This document shows positions 29,601-37,885 of a stretch of DNA of 64,000 bases, one piece after another. The DNA comes from Phaeocystidibacter luteus (GTDB taxonomy: Bacteria > Bacteroidota > Bacteroidia > Flavobacteriales > Schleiferiaceae). The notes under the pieces are model-generated. The model was given only the letters and a program-made list of their open reading frames with translations, was not told where the DNA came from and searched no databases. Numbering within the stretch: position 1 is the first letter of the stretch; every line of letters begins with the position of its first letter. A program made the position numbers and the translations under genes. The stretch lies in contig NZ_WBVO01000014.1 of NCBI RefSeq assembly GCF_008933115.1, positions 1 to 64,000 of the forward strand, given 5' to 3'.

Positions 29601-30720
29601 AGGAGGTTACTACAACATCCTACACAACTACACAGGTATCGCAAACGTTTGGGCTATCGAAGTGTATGTTGATGCCAACGGTACCGCAACTGTTAATCAG
29701 GGTACAAATGGTACCGGTGTGCTAGGTACGTATACAATCAATACTACCGGTTGGAACACTATTGAGCACGTGATTGATTTGGACAACGATACTGCGTACA
29801 TTGTTGTGAACGGCACGACTACTACGGTAGGATGGCAGTTCTCATTGGGTAGCGTGAACCAAGCTGATCGCTTCAATGCGGTTAATTTCTACTCAGCTGC
29901 CAATGCGGGTCAAACTCCGAACTATTACGTAGATAACTTCTGCGTATGTTCTGTACCAGGTATGGTGATGGCTTCGAACACGACTTGTACTACTATTGAA
30001 GTAGACTGGACGTCTAGTCAATCAACATCAACACTTGAGTACGGTCCTGCAGGATTTACTCCGGGTTCAGGTACAATGGTTAATACCGCTGCACCATACA
30101 CCATCACAGGTCTTACTGCGAATACCGCGTACGACATCTATGTGGGTGACGAGTGTAATGGAGATACCTTGTACAACATGTTCTCTGAGACTACTGCTAA
30201 CGGTCCGCTTCCGAGCGTGAACCCAACTGCAACTCAGGATTCAGTGAACTTGACTGCGGGTTACTACTCATTCAACTCTGGAGCTGCGAATGCGGACAGC
30301 GTGAGCTGGTCGTTCAGTGACGGAAGCGTGATGAGTGGAGATCCAGTTAGCAAGATGTTCTCTTCGAATGGATACGACACTGTTTATGTGACTGCCTACA
30401 ACGATTGTGGATCTACTACTCAAGCCTTCGGGTTCCTTGTAGTAGGCATCTCGGTTGAAGAGTCAGCATTCGGTAGTTCGTTGAACATCTTCCCTAACCC
30501 AAGCACTGGTGTCATCACTTTGAGCTTCGAGTTAGGAAACCAAGCAGAAGTTTCTGTGAATGTTGTGAATGCCCTTGGCCAGCACATCATGGAGATTGAA
30601 CTTGGAGATGTGAACTCCTACGAAGGACAAATTGATCTTAGCCACCTACCTAAGGGTGTCTACATACTACAAGTAAATGCCGATGCGGCAACGGTTACTC
30701 AACGAGTAACGCTGCACTAA
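23659..30720 (+). CDS. Giant T9SS adhesin-like protein 2 (FN3/MAM repeats)
   Basis: The 2353-aa product has a signal peptide ending AFSQ (about residue 24), then the same N-terminal domain as adhesin 1. About eight FN3-like modules follow (starts marked by C-P-x-P or similar, with WGPxG...G.GT and L.P.T.Y..YV signatures), alternating with about seven MAM/jelly-roll-like modules (starts FPYLENFDG, MPYQETFDVW, YPYTEDFDG and others). There is no beta-helix. A PKD-like segment precedes a T9SS type A sorting domain from about 2275 (LNIFPNPSTG ... LPKGVYILQV). Residues up to about 430 are encoded by DNA identical to adhesin 1. It is a surface-exposed exported protein; a binding role is inferred. 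The gene is bracketed by its own promoter and terminator. Confidence 0.88.
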   Translation: MRNSLRWCMALLAMIAFSPMAFSQAYVITPSATDAGNPGGVRTSGDFTTTGGTSIWTGAQAAQSWSAAQALPFAFDFYGSPVTHYIVASNGLLSFDTTNAGAAVNTALNTNGSLPDANLPDKTVAYFWEDFTGVTSSSDDVYAIVEGTAPNRQLWILNYSMKVGSLSYGYWALVLEETTNKIYVMDMNYFFGSPHTATVGIQVDGTTSYQTSNSPNEAFNSGGSGNADNEYYEFTYYGAGAVIPPVNVTVTPGSSTATINYDLGTATGGEIEYGSPGFVQGAGTTVTMSTTTAHTLTGLSPATSYEFYVRSSSGGNFSSWVGPYSFITTCVTVNSFPYLENFDGSTWSSTTTYDPCWNITQSSTYRWQVNSGGTGSGSTGPTSDASGVGQYIYTEASSGGTGSFAWAEMPPMDLTSLTQPELTFMYHMYGATIDRLDIEASLDSGTTWMVVDSIVGQQQTSNGSAWEAAIVDLDSVNSAYTLIRFSATRGTSFTGDISLDEVRIRQTPPCPDPTGFASSDLTPTSVNITFIGAGATSIVEWGPQGYGGGTGTTVSAMNDTVPVTGLPPGTCLDFYIQSDCTGAGNGVSTVQGPFTICTPCNAAAMPYQETFDVWPLDCEDPAVGTSPWINDGGWAEAQNWSFNNADFIMDMQDVVISVDARVVFDWSHQYNASYPDDDLAILSRPSDSTTWDTLWYGKGVSFDSQDGAGPTSKGSGVNEIVLLPSHYTGQTAQFQINVHSDWGPNTYINDFTVEAVPACLEPIGFSTLNIQPDSVFFTFTADTTASSYAIEWGPCGYAQGTGMTDTIYNDSAGLGGLMAATCYDLYIQTFCSPSGQSIWAGPFSFFTACDTLPLPWTEDFENAAVPAHPVCWDLETSNSFYVNTVTGTSGSNPGANSGTNYLLHRYSFNNEWWSFTPEFNLQAGQSYQVSFWYQTEGTTAFDEVRLAFGPGQTSADMTYQITSQTGVSSTTYTQFVATFIPPQSGIYHIGLMTRTSGFSGAMNIDDWNLQLDPSPCPNVSSLASQIVSENEVDLVWGGTSAHTSFDVEWGPVGFVVGTGAGNQYYGLTSPTLNLDTLSPNTCYEFYVRADCGSGPGAWVGPVQWCTPCAAINTYPYTEDFDGNTWGLTSTYDPCWEVTAANGYTWLLDNNSTGSGNTGPTGDVSGSGNYIYSEASSGAVGSEALLQSVAFDLTVLTTPELNFYYHMYGATIGTLYVDASMDNGQTWMAIDSIVGQQQTSTNDPWAKRITAIPSSVVGSRTTFRWRASRGTSFTGDISVDEVTVQEQPTCPQPLFLTPMSESTTTLSFYFNPGGAANFNVAYGPAATTPTPGAGTWVNATNDTVTLTGLTPATLYNIWVRDSCGAGDVSLWTGPISMQTLCVPYTTPFIEGFGAWPPTCWDVNAGTQTWTSFNGWAQAQNWSFNGADFLMNTPQVILSDSSELSFKWSHQYNSFYPDAGYVRVRNVNSMVWDTLWSREGTAFESNDGAGATSPGSGVTEFISIPNYGAGDTIIVQFWSASAWGPNWYVDDVSIYDRPACAAPSNFNFVMSTATTADLYWTAGSAGAAGWVVEVGAPGFQPGGGTATIVSNDTTTITGLMGNTDYCAYLTELCPGGADSSTTIGPVCFRTACVPYGIPYSEDFSGSPLDPCWSTSNTANNISANAFWKLTDVAWPNYGAQGQTDHTGNGGYAVGVDASVPNDASMDSVLLFSPYIDITGQTSLELSFHMFSDASQYTNPRNVFTVAGWTGTSWVNMYTWQGDSSVWFEVKIPLSGYGLADTTRFMFHVDKSASGTFYNDILIDDIFVQVPPTCPTLGPVSFTNPTMTGSTATWDTTASPQTYQIEYGPVGFTPGSGTLISVPTNTHTFTGLPNNNVVQEMYIRPICSGNDTGYWSGPTIIEKMAQPCDDFEDYSIGTLGDASYLVLPWAGDGGDAEIVSQGGSQAMHIYDSGPAGFADVVAVFDTMTSGTHNISFDFQLGTGAGGYYNILHNYTGIANVWAIEVYVDANGTATVNQGTNGTGVLGTYTINTTGWNTIEHVIDLDNDTAYIVVNGTTTTVGWQFSLGSVNQADRFNAVNFYSAANAGQTPNYYVDNFCVCSVPGMVMASNTTCTTIEVDWTSSQSTSTLEYGPAGFTPGSGTMVNTAAPYTITGLTANTAYDIYVGDECNGDTLYNMFSETTANGPLPSVNPTATQDSVNLTAGYYSFNSGAANADSVSWSFSDGSVMSGDPVSKMFSSNGYDTVYVTAYNDCGSTTQAFGFLVVGISVEESAFGSSLNIFPNPSTGVITLSFELGNQAEVSVNVVNALGQHIMEIELGDVNSYEGQIDLSHLPKGVYILQVNADAATVTQRVTLH
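23743..24950 (+). repeat. About 1.2-kb exact repeat, copy 2 (5' part of adhesin 2)
   Basis: Counterpart of 17335-18542; see that entry. The left boundary is sharp: two mismatches at 23739 and 23742 and then wholly different signal-peptide DNA. Confidence 0.85.
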
Positions 30721-30743
30721 GCATAACGAGTAGATAATGCACG

Positions 30744-30773
30744 AAGCCCCGGCCATTTGGTCGGGGCTTTTTC
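30744..30773 (+). terminator. Rho-independent terminator of adhesin 2
   Basis: AAGCCCCGGCC and GGTCGGGGCTTT form the stem around ATTT, ending in a T-run, 24 bp after the stop. Confidence 0.88.
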
Positions 30774-31024
30774 TTTACTAACTATTTAGAAGTATAAAAC
30801 GGAGTTCGAGTTGGGACGTCGTAAGTAAATATTGACAAGCTTGACAATAGGTCGTGATAACTTGCCGCGATTGCTAACAACCCGTGAGAATTTAAACGTT
30901 GATTGTGGCTTTATTCCACAATCTAGTTCAGAGGATAGTAAGTAGGGAATACTGTCTGTCTGTGAGCGATTAAGGCCTCTGGGGAGGAAGCGCACATTAT
31001 TTACTTCACACAAAAACTTCGTTT
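30774..31024. other. Intergenic leader of adhesin 3, no gene seen
   Basis: This AT-rich spacer holds no convincing ORF. Unlike the first two adhesin genes, I could not find a clear TAnnTTTG box within 60-80 bp of the start, so adhesin 3 may use a different promoter type. Confidence 0.45.
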
Positions 31025-34000
31025 ATGAGGAGAATTTTACAATTCGCCGCTGTAATGATATTGTCGACGGTTTCGGCCTTCGCGCAATGTGATTATACGG
31101 TCGACATGTACGACAGCTACGGAGATGGGTGGAATGGAAATACGATTACCGTAGATAACAACGGTACTACTTCCAGCCAAACACTCTCGGGTGGGTCGTT
31201 CGGATCCTTTACTGTTTCTGTTAATACAGGAGACAGTTTGAAAATTACCTGGAACGCAGGTGGTTCATTTACCTCGGAGGTAACATTCAATGTAGTGAAT
31301 GCCGATGGTAACGTTATTTATTCATCTCCGCAGGGGAACTTAATGACAGCAGGAACCGTGGTATTTGCACATCAGGTTACTTGTCCGTCACTATTGACTC
31401 CAACATTGGATGGCTTTACTGCATTCCCAACAGAGGTTTCTGTAGATCTAACGTTCCGCGGAACGGCTACGGATTTCGACCTTGAGATTGGAACTGCGGG
31501 ATTTGCACAGGGTAGTGGTATTTCGTACACTTCAACAACTTCACCGATCCTAGCTACTGGACTTGCTTCTGGAACGCTTCACGATTTCTACTACCGTTCA
31601 CGCAATGCTACCGATACTTCAGCTTGGGTAGGGCCGGTTAACTTCCGCACTCCTTGCTCTGCTGTTACCGCGTATCCATTCGCTGAGAATTTTGATGGTT
31701 CTACTTGGGCGCAAAATGGCTCATCTTGGTCACCAAACAGCTCTTATGATTCTTGCTGGACAGCTAACCCTACAAGTGGTCACTCTTGGCAAGTTCAAAT
31801 CAGCTCTCCATCCACAACAAGAGGTCCTGCACAGGATGCCTCTGGATCGGGACAATACGTGTACACACACAACAGTTCTAGCTCGCCGCAACAAGCGTAT
31901 CTAACACTCCCTTACTTAGATCTTTCGAGCTTGACTACTCCTGAACTCTCTTTCGCGTACTTCATGTACGGTACTTCTATCAATGGAATGTACGTTGAGG
32001 CTTCGGTAGATACGGGTAACACTTGGGTTGTTCTAGATAGCATCATCGGTTTGCAACAAACTTCACAGAGTGATTTCTGGCAGGAGCTTTTTGTAGATCT
32101 AAGCTCTGTGAACACTAGCTTTACGATGCTTCGCTTCCGTGGCGAGTACGGAGGTTTCTCCGGTGATATCGCTATTGATGAGGTTCTTATTCAAGATCAA
32201 CCGGCTTGTCCTAAGCCATTCGCAGCTTCATTTAGTGGCCACAGAGCTACAGAAGTTACCATGCACTGGAAGTCAAATTCATCTTCTGACTACGTGGTTG
32301 AATGGGGACCAAGAGGATACCTTCAAGGTACCGGACTTCAGTTGACAGTGACAGATACCTTCGCGGTAATCACCGGACTTGCAGCTGATACAGAATACGA
32401 TTTCTACGTGTACGCTGACTGTTCGGCTTCCGTTAATGGAACATCTGATTTGGCTGGTCCGTTCGGAACACGCACTCTTATCGCTCCTTACCACTTGTTC
32501 ACAATCGACAACTTCCTTCCAGATAACCGTTGGTATGAGTTTGACGGTGTGCTTACAGATTCTGTGCATACTTTCAACTCTACATGGTCTAACTGGAATC
32601 AAGACGGATTCTTGCAAAATGGTTTCAGTGGAGCAGTAGGTATTTCATTCGGTACGGGTTCTTGGTCAATCCCTCTTCATGAGTGGTTTGTTACTCCGCG
32701 TATTGACCTCGACTCTTCTATGACCTACCAAATGACCTTCGACGCAGGTATGTCGGATGGTACAGGTTCTACAGCTGGTGATTTCGAACCTACCGATACG
32801 ATGTTCGTAGTGGTTTCAACTGATGCCGGAGAAACTTGGAGTCGCTCCAATGTTGCATTCACAATGCACGATGGCAACAACCCAGGTAACTCTACAAATA
32901 CGTATGCGGTTGACTTAAGTGCATATACCAATGTAGTTCGTGTTGGTTTCTATCTCAAGAAGACGGTGGTTCACCCAGTTACCGAGTACTTGACAATCGA
33001 CAATATTCGATTCGAGACCATTCCAGCTTGTACAAATCCAAATACATTCTCGGGTAACTACAGTGGATTGGACAGCGTTTCATTTGCATGGAACGGCGAT
33101 TCAACTGCTTCACACATGATCGAATATGGTCCTTGTGGATTCACCCAAGGATCTGGAATGTTCGATTCCATTTCTACTGGATTGAGCATGGGTATCGGCG
33201 GACTAACTGCGAGCACCTGTTATGATATCTACATCCAAGCGGATTGTGGAACTTCACAGAGTGCATGGGCAGGTCCATTCACCATCTACACTGCGTGTGA
33301 TACGCTCAATACTCCGTTCGTAGAAAGCTTCGAATCAGCAATTTCTCCTGATCTCATGCCATGTTGGGGTAAGCAGTCGTTCTCGGCAAACTACTTCAGC
33401 GTTGCAACCGGTACTTCTGGGGCATTCCCTGGATCAAGAACGGGTGTGAATTACCTCAACTTCAACAACAGCTGGGGATCTGACGTATGGGTGTTTACTC
33501 CTGAGGTTCAGATGTACAGCGATTCAGCTTACATTTTCAGCTTCTGGTATCAAACTGCTACGGGAAGTAACGTAACTGAACTTCGCGCGGCTCTTGGTCA
33601 GGGTCAGACTCCTGTTGACATGCAGTACACTTTGTACACGACCGCTGGAGCAAATGCTACGACCTACACTTTGGTAGAAGCTCAGTTCATTCCACCGGCA
33701 GACGGTGTTTACAACCTCGGAATCTTGGTTGATCAGTCTGGTAGCGGTTCGCAGGTGAATATTGATGACATCGGTCTACGTGCAGACACTTCTGCTTGTG
33801 CCGCTCCATCATTCCCATCTTCACAAGTTGTGAACTCAAACGAGGTGAATATCCAGTGGGCTTCGGCTATCAATACGGGTAATGTTGATGTCGAATGGGG
33901 TCCTATCGGATTCAACCCTGGAACGGGTAATGCCTATGGTACTGTGTCTGTAGCGGGCGATTCATTGAATATCGATACGCTTCAGAGCAACACTTGCTAC

Positions 34001-36931
34001 CAATTCTATGTGAAGGCAAGCTGTAACCCTTCAAACAACGACTGGATTGGTCCATTCCAATTCTGTACTCCGTGCGACGCTACTAACATGCCTTACGCAG
34101 AAGACTTCAACAGCTGGCCACCGAATTGTGTTGACATCAACGTAACAGGTCGTCCTTGGCAGCAGTCTAACGGCACTTGGGCAACGGCAAACTTCTATAG
34201 TGTGAATGATGATTTCATGGCGATGAAGATGCGCAATGTCAACATCACAGGCCAAGCTCGCGTTCGATTCAAGTGGTCTAGTCACTACTTTACATTCTAC
34301 CCGAATGACGAGATGAACCTACTTGCTCGCCCTACAGGTCAAGCAACTTGGGATACAATCTGGCATGCGAAAGGTGCAACCTTGAATTCAAACGACGGAG
34401 CAACGTCTACCCAGCCAGGTAGCGGTGTTCAAGAACTCTTCGTTCTTCCAGCATCCTACATTGGTCAAGAAGTTGAATTCCAGTTCGACGGATTCTCTGA
34501 CTGGGGTCCTCACGTGTTCATCGATGACTTCATTGTCGATTCGCTTCCTTCTTGTCCAGAGCCAATTTCTGTAAGCAACTATGCGGGTACCGAGACTTCG
34601 GCTTCAGGTACGGTATGGTTCGTTGATGGTGGTGCTGCCAACTTCAACCTTGCTTACGGTCCGGCTGCTTCAACAACTACACCTTCACAGGGTATGATGA
34701 TGAACGCCACAAACGATACTGTAACGATTACAGGTCTACTTGATGCGACGACCTACAATGTTTGGGTTCGCGACAGTTGTGCTCCTGGTGATGTATCTGT
34801 TTGGACAGGTCCAACTCAGTTCACAACGAAGTGTTTGCCACTCAACATCCCTTACTACGAAGGATTTAGCGCATGGCCTCCGGCTTGTATGGACGTTGAC
34901 CAAGGTCAGTCTCCATGGATGAGCTATAACGGTTGGGCTGAGGCTAACTTCTACAGTAACAACGATGCTGACTATGACATGACCACACCTTATCTCATTC
35001 TCAGCGATTCAGCTGAATTGAGCTTCAAATGGTCAAGCCATGCGTTGACGTTCTATCCGTACGATTCAGTTCAGGTACGTGTGCGTGAGATCAACGGTCC
35101 TTGGACTACGCTTTGGTCACGTGCAGGCGACAGCTTGAACTCGTTCGACGGTGCGAACAACGGTGCTCCGGGTTCGGGTATTACTGAATTCCTCGATATC
35201 GACTTTGGTGCGGGCGACACAGTTCAGATTGGTTTCTTTGCTCACTCTGACTGGGGTCCAGACCTCTTTATCGACGACATCAATGTATACGAACGTCCGG
35301 CATGTGATGCTCCGAGCGCGTTTGCTGCTAGTGCTGCTTCTGATACATCAGCTACAGTAACTTGGGAAGCTGGTAGCGCAGGTGCTACTACTTGGTGGGT
35401 TGAGTACGGTCCAGCTGGATTCCAAGCTGGTAGCGGTACTTCAGTTCAGGTATCGAACGATACGGCTACGATTACTGGTCTACTTCCAGCAACGGAGTAC
35501 TGTTTCTATGTGACTGAGATTTGCCCTAACAGCGGTGACTCTTCAGCGACAATTGGACAAGTATGTATGGTAACAGATTGCCCTATCAATGGGTATTTGG
35601 CACCGTACTTCACTGATCTTGAGATTTTGACCCCGGGTGTTTCTCAAACGGGTCAGTTGGATAACTGCTGGTCGTTCAACAACCCTTCTTTTGCACGTTG
35701 GGAAACTGAAGATGCGGAAGGTGTGAACGAGAACTCATCGGCTACAGGTCCATTGTACGACCACACAACACCGGGTGTTGCTGGCGGTATGTACGTGTTC
35801 ATGGAAACTAGTTCAGGTTCTCAAGGGGATACTGCAGTATTCTCAAGCCCATGGGTTGATGTATCTGCAGTAACTAATCCTGGTGTAGACTACTGGTACT
35901 TCATGTACGGTGCAACTATGGGATCATTGAAGGTTCAGGTTCGCGATAACGCATCTGGATCTCAGTGGGTAACTATTGACACAATTGTTGGTCAGCAGCA
36001 AACTGCACAAACCGACCCTTGGTTGAACCACAAAGTGAGCTTCCCAGCTTCAATTGGTTCTACAGTTCAGGTTAGATTTATCGCAGCTCGTGGTAGCAGC
36101 TATACAGGTGATGTGAGCTTGGATGATATCTTCATCGGTCAAGTTTCAGCTTGTAATGTTACCGTGACCGGACTTGCTACAGGCAATGTAGCTTGTACTT
36201 CAATGGATGTGTCTTGGACTTCTCCAGCGGCGGGTTCATTCATCGAGTATGGTCCTGCTGGATTCACTCCAGGTTCTGGTACATCGGCATACGCAGCATC
36301 TCCATACAGCATCACAAACCTTACTCCGGGTACGGCTTACGACGTATACGTGGGCGACACGTGTGGTGGTGATACGCTTTATGCTCCAGTTGTTATGGAT
36401 ACTACTGACAATGGTCCACTTCCTACTTTGAACATTTCTGATGTTCAGGATTCTGTGGGCGCAACAGTTGCTATCTACACCTTTGATGCGGGTGCTACGA
36501 ATGCTACTTCTATTTCTTGGGACTTCGGTAACGGAGTAACGGATACTGGAATGGTGAGCACTCAGACCTTCAATACGAATGACTCAGTATCTGTGACGGT
36601 TACTGCTTCAAACGATTGTGGTGATACAACGGCTACTTACTGGTATGTTGTGTCTGGTATCTCTGTTGAAGAGGTTGCTTTCCTTGGTAATTTGGCCATC
36701 TACCCGAATCCATCAACTGGATTTGTAACGATGCAGCTAGATATGCCAGAGGCATCTGAAATCGAGTTTACATTGATCAATGGACTTGGTCAGCCAGTGA
36801 TGACAGAATCACTTGGTCGCACTCAGTCGTTCAACGGTCAGTTTGACTTGAGCACTTTGCCTAAGGGAGTATACTTTGTTCGAATCACTACTGAGCATAC
36901 ATCATCTACGCAGCGCATCGTGTTGCAATAA
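31025..36931 (+). CDS. Giant T9SS adhesin-like protein 3 (FN3/MAM repeats)
   Basis: The 1968-aa product has a signal peptide (MRRILQFAAVMILSTVSAFAQ) followed by an N-terminal domain unlike the other two: CDYTVDMYDSYGDGWNGN, a short DSxGDGWNG module common at the start of T9SS cargo proteins. About seven FN3-like modules (for example starting CPKPFAA, CAAPSFP, CDAPSAF) alternate with about six MAM/jelly-roll-like modules (YPFAENFDG, TPFVESFES, MPYAEDFNSW, IPYYEGFSAW). A PKD-like segment (WDFGNGVTDTG) and a T9SS type A sorting domain (LAIYPNPSTG ... LPKGVYFVRI) end the protein. It is a paralogue of the two preceding genes by module content but with diverged DNA. Cell-surface or secreted; ligand unknown. 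Confidence 0.88.
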   Translation: MRRILQFAAVMILSTVSAFAQCDYTVDMYDSYGDGWNGNTITVDNNGTTSSQTLSGGSFGSFTVSVNTGDSLKITWNAGGSFTSEVTFNVVNADGNVIYSSPQGNLMTAGTVVFAHQVTCPSLLTPTLDGFTAFPTEVSVDLTFRGTATDFDLEIGTAGFAQGSGISYTSTTSPILATGLASGTLHDFYYRSRNATDTSAWVGPVNFRTPCSAVTAYPFAENFDGSTWAQNGSSWSPNSSYDSCWTANPTSGHSWQVQISSPSTTRGPAQDASGSGQYVYTHNSSSSPQQAYLTLPYLDLSSLTTPELSFAYFMYGTSINGMYVEASVDTGNTWVVLDSIIGLQQTSQSDFWQELFVDLSSVNTSFTMLRFRGEYGGFSGDIAIDEVLIQDQPACPKPFAASFSGHRATEVTMHWKSNSSSDYVVEWGPRGYLQGTGLQLTVTDTFAVITGLAADTEYDFYVYADCSASVNGTSDLAGPFGTRTLIAPYHLFTIDNFLPDNRWYEFDGVLTDSVHTFNSTWSNWNQDGFLQNGFSGAVGISFGTGSWSIPLHEWFVTPRIDLDSSMTYQMTFDAGMSDGTGSTAGDFEPTDTMFVVVSTDAGETWSRSNVAFTMHDGNNPGNSTNTYAVDLSAYTNVVRVGFYLKKTVVHPVTEYLTIDNIRFETIPACTNPNTFSGNYSGLDSVSFAWNGDSTASHMIEYGPCGFTQGSGMFDSISTGLSMGIGGLTASTCYDIYIQADCGTSQSAWAGPFTIYTACDTLNTPFVESFESAISPDLMPCWGKQSFSANYFSVATGTSGAFPGSRTGVNYLNFNNSWGSDVWVFTPEVQMYSDSAYIFSFWYQTATGSNVTELRAALGQGQTPVDMQYTLYTTAGANATTYTLVEAQFIPPADGVYNLGILVDQSGSGSQVNIDDIGLRADTSACAAPSFPSSQVVNSNEVNIQWASAINTGNVDVEWGPIGFNPGTGNAYGTVSVAGDSLNIDTLQSNTCYQFYVKASCNPSNNDWIGPFQFCTPCDATNMPYAEDFNSWPPNCVDINVTGRPWQQSNGTWATANFYSVNDDFMAMKMRNVNITGQARVRFKWSSHYFTFYPNDEMNLLARPTGQATWDTIWHAKGATLNSNDGATSTQPGSGVQELFVLPASYIGQEVEFQFDGFSDWGPHVFIDDFIVDSLPSCPEPISVSNYAGTETSASGTVWFVDGGAANFNLAYGPAASTTTPSQGMMMNATNDTVTITGLLDATTYNVWVRDSCAPGDVSVWTGPTQFTTKCLPLNIPYYEGFSAWPPACMDVDQGQSPWMSYNGWAEANFYSNNDADYDMTTPYLILSDSAELSFKWSSHALTFYPYDSVQVRVREINGPWTTLWSRAGDSLNSFDGANNGAPGSGITEFLDIDFGAGDTVQIGFFAHSDWGPDLFIDDINVYERPACDAPSAFAASAASDTSATVTWEAGSAGATTWWVEYGPAGFQAGSGTSVQVSNDTATITGLLPATEYCFYVTEICPNSGDSSATIGQVCMVTDCPINGYLAPYFTDLEILTPGVSQTGQLDNCWSFNNPSFARWETEDAEGVNENSSATGPLYDHTTPGVAGGMYVFMETSSGSQGDTAVFSSPWVDVSAVTNPGVDYWYFMYGATMGSLKVQVRDNASGSQWVTIDTIVGQQQTAQTDPWLNHKVSFPASIGSTVQVRFIAARGSSYTGDVSLDDIFIGQVSACNVTVTGLATGNVACTSMDVSWTSPAAGSFIEYGPAGFTPGSGTSAYAASPYSITNLTPGTAYDVYVGDTCGGDTLYAPVVMDTTDNGPLPTLNISDVQDSVGATVAIYTFDAGATNATSISWDFGNGVTDTGMVSTQTFNTNDSVSVTVTASNDCGDTTATYWYVVSGISVEEVAFLGNLAIYPNPSTGFVTMQLDMPEASEIEFTLINGLGQPVMTESLGRTQSFNGQFDLSTLPKGVYFVRITTEHTSSTQRIVLQ

Positions 36932-36952
36932 TTTGGTGAATCTCTCAGACTT

Positions 36953-36987
36953 TAGCCCCGGCGGATTTCCGTCGGGGCTTTTTTTTG
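36953..36987 (+). terminator. Rho-independent terminator of adhesin 3
   Basis: AGCCCCGGCGGA and TCCGTCGGGGCT pair around TT and end in eight T, about 20 bp after the stop codon. All three adhesin genes end in similar AGCCCCG...CGGGGCT terminators. Confidence 0.92.
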
Positions 36988-36993
36988 ATTCTT

Positions 36994-37128
36994 GGACTGA
37001 TAGACTGATAGACTGCAGGACCGATAGACTGCAGGACCGATTGACTGCAGGACCGATTGACTCATGGTCTCATGGACTGTCAGACTTATGGACTGATAGA
37101 CCTCTGGACTAGTGGGCCTCTGGACCTA
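36994..37128. repeat. Degenerate GGACTGATAGACT / CAGGACCGAT repeats
   Basis: Short units repeat irregularly: GACTGATAGACTGATAGACTG, then GCAGGACCGAT three times, then GGACTGTCAGACTTATGGACTG. The spacing drifts between 7 and 15 bp. Confidence 0.8.
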
Positions 37129-37779
37129 TCTTGTTGGATTCAGAGACGGCAGGGGAGAGAATGGCGTGGGCTTCTGTACGAGGTGGAATAGGGGGCCAAC
37201 AGCCCCGCCCCGGTCTCAAGCTACGATTTCGTTGGCCTTTAGTCGTGCAATAAACGTTTACAAACGGATAGATATTAACCAATTGTGTCTGTCCACGGTT
37301 TGTCCACCGCGAAAGAGCCGTTGTCAACGATTTGTCCCCATGAGAAATGGCATTAAGTCTGGAACTCTTCCGAACTTCACCACGAGGGGCGGGGTGGGAA
37401 CCCCCCGAACGGACTCCCCTGTATGGACCCCTGAACGCCCCTCTGAACGGCTCCCTTGGTCAATATCCTTCCGGCACTTGGCCAGCTTACATTCCCCGTC
37501 TTGACTCTCCCTCTCTGGATTCCGCCTTCCAGCCTCAACCTCCACCTAAAATTTCTAGAAGCACATACTAAAGTTACGCGCTTGTTGGATGTATGATGGC
37601 GCAATTAATTGATGCTTTTCTTCAGCTATATCCCGCAGCTTCCCCAGATGTCACAGCCATAATTCTATCGACCAATGCCCAAGCCACTGCTTTTCTACCT
37701 CAAGCCCATCGCCTAATGATAACGCCTGCCGCCTAGCGCCTGATTCCCAATGCCTGTAGTTTTACGGACAGACTTCCTT

Positions 37780-37861
37780 CAGTCCAATACTCTAAAAGTC
37801 CAACAGTCCATAAGTCCATAAGTATGACGGTCCATAAGTCCAAAGGACTATATGTCCATCC
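37780..37861. repeat. AGTCCATAAGTCC repeats, complementary to the set at 37.0 kb
   Basis: AGTCCAATACTC, AGTCCAACAGTCC, ATAAGTCCATAAGT and GTCCATAAGTCC follow each other. Their reverse complement has the same GGACTxxxGGACT character as 36994-37128, so the two blocks form a loose inverted pair around the spacer. Confidence 0.7.
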
Positions 37862-37872
37862 CCCAAAACCCC

Positions 37873-37880
37873 TACTTTTG
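37873..37880 (+). promoter_or_regulatory. -7 box giving a near-leaderless mRNA
   Basis: TACTTTTG fits TAnnTTTG and ends only 5 bp before the ATG of the Smr gene, so transcription should begin at or within a few bases of the start codon. Confidence 0.5.
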
Positions 37881-37885
37881 CCCCC

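Larger units (their letters stand above)
36988..37872. other. Gene-free spacer with low-complexity repeats at both ends
   Basis: No gene is supported in this stretch. Open frames at 37112-37604 are short and overlap on both strands without family resemblance. The left end carries GGACTGATAGACT-type repeats, the right end the complementary AGTCCATAAGTCC-type repeats. The middle is a C/T-rich, composition-biased segment. Confidence 0.6.

Noticed and set aside
37112-37604. Candidate genes in the spacer after adhesin 3
   Set aside because: Short overlapping frames on both strands in composition-biased DNA, with no promoter, ribosome site or domain.
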